A stretch of 64,000 bases of DNA. Source: Actinomycetospora termitidis. Its GTDB lineage: Bacteria; Actinomycetota; Actinomycetes; Mycobacteriales; Pseudonocardiaceae. Of this stretch, positions 59,266 to 64,000 are shown piece after piece. The notes under the pieces are model-generated. The model was not told the DNA's origin. It worked only from the letters and a program-made list of their open reading frames with translations, and did no database searches. The stretch spans positions 1 through 64,000 of the forward strand of contig NZ_JASVWF010000005.1 in NCBI RefSeq assembly GCF_030286555.1. The letters run 5' to 3'. The number at the start of each line of letters is the position of its first letter. Position 1 is the first letter of the stretch. The position numbers and the translations under genes are program-made.

Positions 59266-60221
59266 CAGTTGCTCCCCTCGGCCGCGCCGAAGCTGCGGAA
59301 CACCAGGCGCAGCGCGAACGTCGCCACGATGATCGTCATGACCACGACCACGACACCCATGGCGGCCGACTGGCCGATGTCGAAGCCGAGGAACGCCCGC
59401 TGGTAGATGTAGAAGGGCAGGTTCGCCGACGCCGTGCCCGGTCCGCCCTGGGTGATCATGTAGACCGCGTCGAACGTGTTCACCAGGTAGATCGCGCCCA
59501 GGACGGTGCCCAGCTCGATGAACCGGCGCAGGTGCGGGAGCGTCAGCTCGCGGAAGATCGCCCAGGCCCCGGCGCCGTCCATCCGGGCGGCCTCGATCTG
59601 GTCGGTGGGCATCGACTGCAGGCCCGCCAGGAGCAGCAGCATCATGAACGGCGTCCACTGCCAGATCAGCGCGACCATCACCGACGCCAGCGGGAAGTCC
59701 GAGATCCACGCCTCCTCGCCGACCCCGAAGGGCGAGAGGACGAAGTTGATCAGGCCGTAGGTCGGGTCCAGCAGCGTCGTCTTCCACAGGAGGGCCGCCG
59801 CGACCGGGGTGATGAGGAACGGCGTCACCAGCAGGGTGCGCACCACGCCACGACCGATGAAGTGCCGGTTGAGCAGGAGCGCGAGCACGAGACCGAGCAC
59901 CAGGGCGATCAGCACCGACCCGAGGGTCATGATCACGGTGTTCAGCGCGACGCCGCGGAACTGCGAGTCCTGGAAGACGCTGACGTAGTTGTCGAACCAC
60001 ACCCACTGCTGCGAGCCCGGGCGGACCAGGTTCCACGACTGCAGCGAGTAGAAGATCGTCAGCAGGAACGGGATCTGCGTGACGATGATCGTGAAGATCA
60101 GCGCCGGCAGCAGCGGCGCCCGGCGCACCCAGCCCTCGGCGCGCGCCGAGCGGGTCGGCGTCTGGCCCGGTGCCGGTGGCGGCCCGGACGGTGCGGGTGG
60201 ACGTTCGAGGGTGCTGGTCAT
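59265..60221 (-). CDS. Sugar/polyol ABC transporter permease (first subunit)
   Basis: A 318-residue MalF-like permease with about six helices, the EAA loop DQIEAARMDGAGAWAIFREL followed by TLPHLRRF, and the C-terminal segment FDAVYMITQGGPGTASANLP typical of the family. The first 30 residues are Pro-rich and cytoplasmic. It overlaps the binding-protein gene by four bases and the second permease by one. Confidence 0.93.
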   Translation of the reverse strand: MTSTLERPPAPSGPPPAPGQTPTRSARAEGWVRRAPLLPALIFTIIVTQIPFLLTIFYSLQSWNLVRPGSQQWVWFDNYVSVFQDSQFRGVALNTVIMTLGSVLIALVLGLVLALLLNRHFIGRGVVRTLLVTPFLITPVAAALLWKTTLLDPTYGLINFVLSPFGVGEEAWISDFPLASVMVALIWQWTPFMMLLLLAGLQSMPTDQIEAARMDGAGAWAIFRELTLPHLRRFIELGTVLGAIYLVNTFDAVYMITQGGPGTASANLPFYIYQRAFLGFDIGQSAAMGVVVVVMTIIVATFALRLVFRSFGAAEGSN

Positions 60222-61600
60222 GGCTGGTAGCTCTCCCCCACCGTCGTCGCGTACGTCTGGGACTGGTCCAGCGCCTCGGCGGGCGTGATCTGCCCGGCGA
60301 TCGCGGCGGACAGCTGCTGGCTGACCCGGGTGCCGAGGTCCTGGAACTCGGGGATGCGCAGGAACTGCACGCCCTGGTAGGGCACCGGCTCCACGGTCGG
60401 CTGCTGCGGGTTCGCCCGCACGATCGCGTCGCGCACGGTGTTGGCGAAGGCGCCGGCGGCCTGCTGGTACTGCGGGCTGTCGTAGGTCGAGGTGCGCGAC
60501 CCGGGCGGCGCCGACTCCCAGCCCAGCCGGTTGCCGACGAGCTGGATGTACTGCTTGGAGGTCATCCAGCTCATGAACTTCCACGCGGCGTCGGTCCGCG
60601 GCGAGGTCTTCGGGATCGCCAGGGACCAGGAGTAGAGCCAGCCCGAGCTCGGCGTCGCGACGACGGGGGCGGGCACGAACCCGACGTTCCCGACGACCTT
60701 CGACTCCTCCGGGTCGATCACGGTGCCGGCCGCGGACGTGGAGTCGTACCACATCGCGACGTTGCCCTGGCTGAACGCGGTGCCGCACTCGGAGAACCCG
60801 GCCTGGGAGCCGCCCGCGATCCCGTGGTTGCGCGCCAGGTCGACGTAGAACTGGGTCGCCTGCTCGAACTGCGGGCTGGTGAGCTGCGCGTTCCACTGCG
60901 GGTCGTACCAGCGGCCGCCGAAGGTGTTCACCACGGTGTTGAACGGGGCCATCATCTCGCCCCACCCGGGCTTGCCGCGCAGGCAGATGCCCGCGGTGCT
61001 GCCGCCGCGCGACCGGTCGTCGAGCCGCGTCGCCGCGTCCGCGACCTGCTGCCACGTCGGCTGCGGGGGCATCGTCAGGCCGGCCTGCGCGAACAGGTCG
61101 GTGCGGTACATCAGGAACGACGACTCGGCGTAGAACGGCACCGAGTACATCCGGCCCTCGTAGGAGAGCGCGTCGCGCACGGTGGGCAGGAAGTCGTTCC
61201 GGTCGTAGCCGGGGGTCTGCGCCATCAGCGGCTCGAGGTCGGTCAGCCAGCCGTTCTGCGCCCACTGCGGGGTCTCGTAGTTCGAGATCATCACGACGTC
61301 GAACTCGCCGCCGCCGGTGGCCACGGACGCGGTGATCTTGGCGCGGGCCTCGTTCTCGGAGAGCGAGACGAACCGCAGCCGGATGCCGGGGTTCTCCCGC
61401 TCGAACTCGGGCGCGAGCGTGATCGCGTCCTCCATCTGCGGGTTGGAGATGATCGCGACCGTCACGGTCTCGACACCCTCGGCCTGGCCCAGTGCGCCGG
61501 CCCCGGAGCACCCCGCCACGAGGGCGAGCAGGGCCGTCGCGAACAACGCCAGCGCAGGTCTCCCACGCCGTGGCACTCGTCCCGGAGTCCGTCCGCGCAC
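60218..61600 (-). CDS. Sugar/polyol ABC transporter binding lipoprotein
   Basis: Substrate-binding lipoprotein of 460 residues. Signal peptide RRGRPALALFATALLALVAG ends in the lipobox VAGC; the mature protein has the extracellular solute-binding type 1 fold (TVAIISNPQMEDAITLAPEF, FDVVMISNYETPQWAQNGWL, YSVPFYAESSFLMYRTDLFA, GFVPAPVVATPSSGWLYSWS). It most resembles SmoE/MtlE polyol-binding proteins. GTG 61600 is the start; a LacI-type operator lies 86 bases upstream. It heads the four-gene transporter operon. Confidence 0.93.
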   Translation of the reverse strand: MRGRTPGRVPRRGRPALALFATALLALVAGCSGAGALGQAEGVETVTVAIISNPQMEDAITLAPEFERENPGIRLRFVSLSENEARAKITASVATGGGEFDVVMISNYETPQWAQNGWLTDLEPLMAQTPGYDRNDFLPTVRDALSYEGRMYSVPFYAESSFLMYRTDLFAQAGLTMPPQPTWQQVADAATRLDDRSRGGSTAGICLRGKPGWGEMMAPFNTVVNTFGGRWYDPQWNAQLTSPQFEQATQFYVDLARNHGIAGGSQAGFSECGTAFSQGNVAMWYDSTSAAGTVIDPEESKVVGNVGFVPAPVVATPSSGWLYSWSLAIPKTSPRTDAAWKFMSWMTSKQYIQLVGNRLGWESAPPGSRTSTYDSPQYQQAAGAFANTVRDAIVRANPQQPTVEPVPYQGVQFLRIPEFQDLGTRVSQQLSAAIAGQITPAEALDQSQTYATTVGESYQP

Positions 61601-61685
61601 GCCCCGCCCCCGTCCCCGTCGACTGAGTGACGTGGTTCACCCCCACATCACGTCGGGCGACCGTAGGACTCCGATACGTACCGAC

Positions 61686-61697
61686 GCAAGCGCTTGA
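61686..61697. promoter_or_regulatory. LacI-type operator between the transporter and LacI genes
   Basis: GCAAGCGCTTGA contains the perfect palindrome CAAGCGCTTG (61687-61696), identical to the core before the polyol dehydrogenase. It lies in the 213-base divergent gap, able to control the transporter operon and the LacI gene itself. Confidence 0.75.
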
Positions 61698-61813
61698 CCG
61701 TTCCGGTTCGGACTGCCCGTCCGAACGGTCCGCTCCCCCTGCGCCCCGGCGAGGAGCATCATCGGCGCGGCAGGGCCGCAGAGGAGTTCAGGGACGGCGG
61801 ACGGAGGGACGGC

Positions 61814-62824
61814 GTGGTCACGATGGCGGACGTCGCCCGGCGCGCCGGTGTCTCGACGGCCACGGTCTCGCACGTCCTGAACAACACCCGCGCGGTCAGC
61901 GCGGACACCCGTGCCGCGGTGATGGCGGCGGTCGAGGAGACCGCGTACACGCCGAACACCGTCGCGCGGTCGCTCGCGACCAACCGCACCACGACCCTCG
62001 GGCTCGTCCTCTCCGCGATCTCCAACCCGTACTTCGGCGAGCTGCTCTCCTCCGCGGAGTCCGCCGCCGCCGGCGCCGGGTACACACTGCTGCTGGTCGA
62101 CCCGCACGAGGACCCGGAGTACGAGCGCACCGTCGTCGCCCGGCTGCACCACCACCGCGTCGACGGCGTCGTCCTCGCCCCGTCCGCCGAGCCGACGGCC
62201 GCGCTGGAGTACCTCGCCCGCCACGAGGTCCCGACGGTGCTGCTGGACCGGCTGGTCCCGGACGGCCTCGCGGCGTCGCTGGACCAGGTCGGCAGCGAGA
62301 ACCACGACGCCACCGGCACCCTGACCCGCCACCTCGTCGACCACGGGCACACCCGGATCGCGCTCGTCGCCGGGCTCTCCGGGCTGACCACCACCGAGGA
62401 ACGCTGCGCCGGGTTCGGCCGGGCGCTCGACGACGCCGGGGTCCCGCGCGACCCCGCGTTGGAGGTGTCCGGGGAGTCGGCGACCGAGCCGGCCCGGGCC
62501 GCGATGACGAAGCTGCTGGCGCTGCCCGAGCCGCCCACGGCCGTCGTCGTCGGGAACAACAGCATGACCATCGGCGTGATCGCGGCCCTGCGGGACGCGG
62601 GCGCGCGGGTGCCGGACGACGTGGCCGTGGTCGCCTTCGACGACTTCGCGTGGGCGGACCTGTTCTCGCCCCGCCTGACGGTGATGGCCCAGCCGTTCGA
62701 CCGGATCGCGGCCGAGGCGGTGCGCCTGCTGCTGCGGCGCCGGGCCCAGCCGGACGCCCCGCTGGAGGTCCTGCGCCTCCCGCCGTCGTTCGTGGTCCGG
62801 GAGAGCTGCGGCTGCGACCGGTGA
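61814..62824 (+). CDS. LacI family transcriptional repressor of the polyol locus
   Basis: A 336-residue LacI protein: headpiece MADVARRAGVSTATVSHVLN (about 4-23) and NTVARSLATNRTTTLGLVLS hinge, then the periplasmic-binding-like effector domain (AISNPYFGELLSSAESAAAG, RTVVARLHHHRVDGVVLAPS, VPTVLLDRLVPDG, VVAFDDFAWADLFSPRLTVM). GTG 61814 has GGAGGG five bases upstream; ATG 61823 is also possible. It is divergent from the transporter operon and the CAAGCGCTTG palindromes are its likely sites. The inducer is probably a polyol or its ketose. Confidence 0.93.
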   Translation: MVTMADVARRAGVSTATVSHVLNNTRAVSADTRAAVMAAVEETAYTPNTVARSLATNRTTTLGLVLSAISNPYFGELLSSAESAAAGAGYTLLLVDPHEDPEYERTVVARLHHHRVDGVVLAPSAEPTAALEYLARHEVPTVLLDRLVPDGLAASLDQVGSENHDATGTLTRHLVDHGHTRIALVAGLSGLTTTEERCAGFGRALDDAGVPRDPALEVSGESATEPARAAMTKLLALPEPPTAVVVGNNSMTIGVIAALRDAGARVPDDVAVVAFDDFAWADLFSPRLTVMAQPFDRIAAEAVRLLLRRRAQPDAPLEVLRLPPSFVVRESCGCDR

Positions 62825-62861
62825 GCTGGTGTCGACGCCGGGTTGATGCTCACATGGGCGC

Positions 62862-64000
62862 ATGCCCTCCTACGTCGCAGGCGTCGACTCGTCCACCCAG
62901 GCGACCAAGGTGGTCGTCGTCGATCCCGACGACGGGTCGGTGGTCCGCGAGGCCCGCCGCGCGCACCCGGAGGGCACCGAGGTCGACCCCCGCGCGTGGT
63001 GGACGGCGCTGACCGAGGCGCTCGGCGAGGTCGGCACCGACGACGTCGGCGCGATCGCGGTCGCGGGCCAGCAGCACGGCATGGTGCTCACCGACCAGCG
63101 CGGCGAGCCCGTCCGCGACGCGCTGCTGTGGAACGACAACCGCTCCGCCGACGCCGCCCAGGACCTGATCTCCGAGCTCGGGGGCGCCGCCGCGTGGGCG
63201 GATGCCGTCGGCACCGTGCCGGTCGCCAGCATCACCGCGACGAAGCTGCGCTGGACCGCGCGGGCGGAGCCGCAGAACGCCGAGCGGGCCCGGGCCGTGA
63301 TGCTGCCCCACGACTGGCTCACCTGGCGGCTCCGGGGCGGCGCCCGCGCGGGGGTCGAGGCCGTCACCGATCGCGGAGACGCCTCCGGCACCGGGTACTG
63401 GTCGCCGCACTCCGAGGACTACCGGCCCGACCTGCTCGAGCTCGCCTTCGGCCGCGCGCTGGACGTACCCCGGGTGGCGGCGCCGGGCGAGGCGCTCGGG
63501 CGGGGTCACGAGCACGGGCCGGTGCCCGGCGCGGTGGTGGCGCCGGGCACGGGCGACAACATGGGGGCGGCCCTGGCGATCGGCACCGCGCCCGGGGAGC
63601 TGATCGTCTCGATCGGCACCTCGGGCACGGTGTTCGCCGCCGCCGAGAAGCCGACCGCCGACCCGAGCGGCCTCGTCGCCGGGTTCGCGGACGCGCGGGG
63701 CCGCTACCTGCCGCTGGTCTGCACCCTGAACGCGGCCCGGGTGCTCGGGGTCGGGGCGACGCTGCTCGGGGTCGACCCGGGCGGCTTCGACGAGCTGGCG
63801 CTGGCGGCGGAGCCGGGGGCCGGAGGGCTCGTGCTCGTCCCGTACCTCGAGGGCGAGCGCACCCCGGACCGCCCGGACGCCACCGGCACGATCGCGGGGC
63901 TGACCAACGCCAACGGCACGCGGGAGAACCTCGCGCGGGCCACCGTGGAGGGCATGCTGTGCGGGCTCGCGGCGGGCGTCGAGGCGCTCGCGGACGTCGG
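62862..64000 (+). CDS. xylB: Xylulokinase, 3' end beyond the window
   Basis: A FGGY carbohydrate kinase phosphorylating D-xylulose to xylulose-5-phosphate. The visible 379 residues contain [17 protein letters not shown] (about 5-21, first phosphate loop), AGQQHGMVL with the substrate-binding [39 protein letters not shown] as [15 protein letters not shown] (catalytic Asp) and [11 protein letters not shown]. The start is ATG 62862, 37 bases after the LacI stop, so the two are probably co-transcribed. The C-terminal part, usually about 80-110 residues more, lies past base 64000. Confidence 0.93.
   Translation, partial: MPSYVAGVDSSTQATKVVVVDPDDGSVVREARRAHPEGTEVDPRAWWTALTEALGEVGTDDVGAIAVAGQQHGMVLTDQRGEPVRDALLWNDNRSADAAQDLISELGGAAAWADAVGTVPVASITATKLRWTARAEPQNAERARAVMLPHDWLTWRLRGGARAGVEAVTDRGDASGTGYWSPHSEDYRPDLLELAFGRALDVPRVAAPGEALGRGHEHGPVPGAVVAPGTGDNMGAALAIGTAPGELIVSIGTSGTVFAAAEKPTADPSGLVAGFADARGRYLPLVCTLNAARVLGVGATLLGVDPGGFDELALAAEPGAGGLVLVPYLEGERTPDRPDATGTIAGLTNANGTRENLARATVEGMLCGLAAGVEALADV

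Overview
The window is chromosomal DNA of a high-GC actinobacterium. GC is about 72-74 % throughout, third codon positions are almost all G or C, GTG starts are frequent, and many genes overlap by 1-4 bases. The block pdtaR - liv transporter - polA - rpsA - coaE - uvrB, mostly on the minus strand, matches the order I know from Mycobacterium and Streptomyces. Together with an ECF41 sigma factor, UdgX and an EthA-type monooxygenase this points to Pseudonocardiales (Pseudonocardia/Actinomycetospora-like). I infer the order; the genus is a guess.

Layout. Bases 1-77 are an exact copy of an internal piece of uvrB (3505-3581) joined to a truncated GAF-domain regulator, which looks like an assembly edge. 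0.9-22 kb is a housekeeping backbone (udgX, uvrB, coaE, rpsA, polA) interleaved with small regulators, acetyltransferases, methyltransferases, an EthA-like flavin monooxygenase coupled to a DUF1932 dehydrogenase, and an XRE/cupin regulator beside a thioredoxin-reductase-like flavoprotein. 22.5-29.2 kb is a branched-chain amino acid ABC transporter (livFGMH plus two tandem binding lipoproteins). 29.3-30.5 kb holds pdtaR and a tRNA with anticodon CAA. 30.5-33.2 kb has an ArsR metal-sensor-like repressor divergent from a nicotianamine-synthase-like gene, then a secreted nuclease/phosphatase-fold protein and a Rieske protein.

33.3-39.9 kb carries a metabolite:H+ symporter, a GntR regulator, a 0.9-kb gene-free region with two oppositely oriented arrays of 48-bp tandem repeats, a PEP-mutase-family protein, an acyl-CoA synthetase and a MarR/cupin pair. 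39.9-54.6 kb carries ppsA, a MarR/quinone-oxidoreductase pair with clear operators, an FAD oxidoreductase - ECF41 sigma - lipoprotein operon, a ferric-reductase-like protein, PPK2 beside a degenerate CHAD-like protein, and a LysR/DUF1772/NmrA/AraC group. 54.7-64 kb is mostly a polyol-utilisation locus: polyol dehydrogenase, a four-gene sugar-alcohol ABC transporter, a LacI repressor and xylulokinase (cut by the window end). The same CAAGCGCTTG palindrome lies before the dehydrogenase and before the transporter, so one LacI regulon is likely. Dehydrogenase plus xylulokinase suggests D-arabitol to D-xylulose to xylulose-5-phosphate.

Most interesting for follow-up: the ArsR/nicotianamine-synthase pair, the inverted 48-bp repeat arrays, the CHAD-like protein beside PPK2, the 20-cysteine tail on the DUF5685-like protein, the short-variable-arm CAA tRNA, several well-resolved operator sets, and the 77-bp chimeric start.
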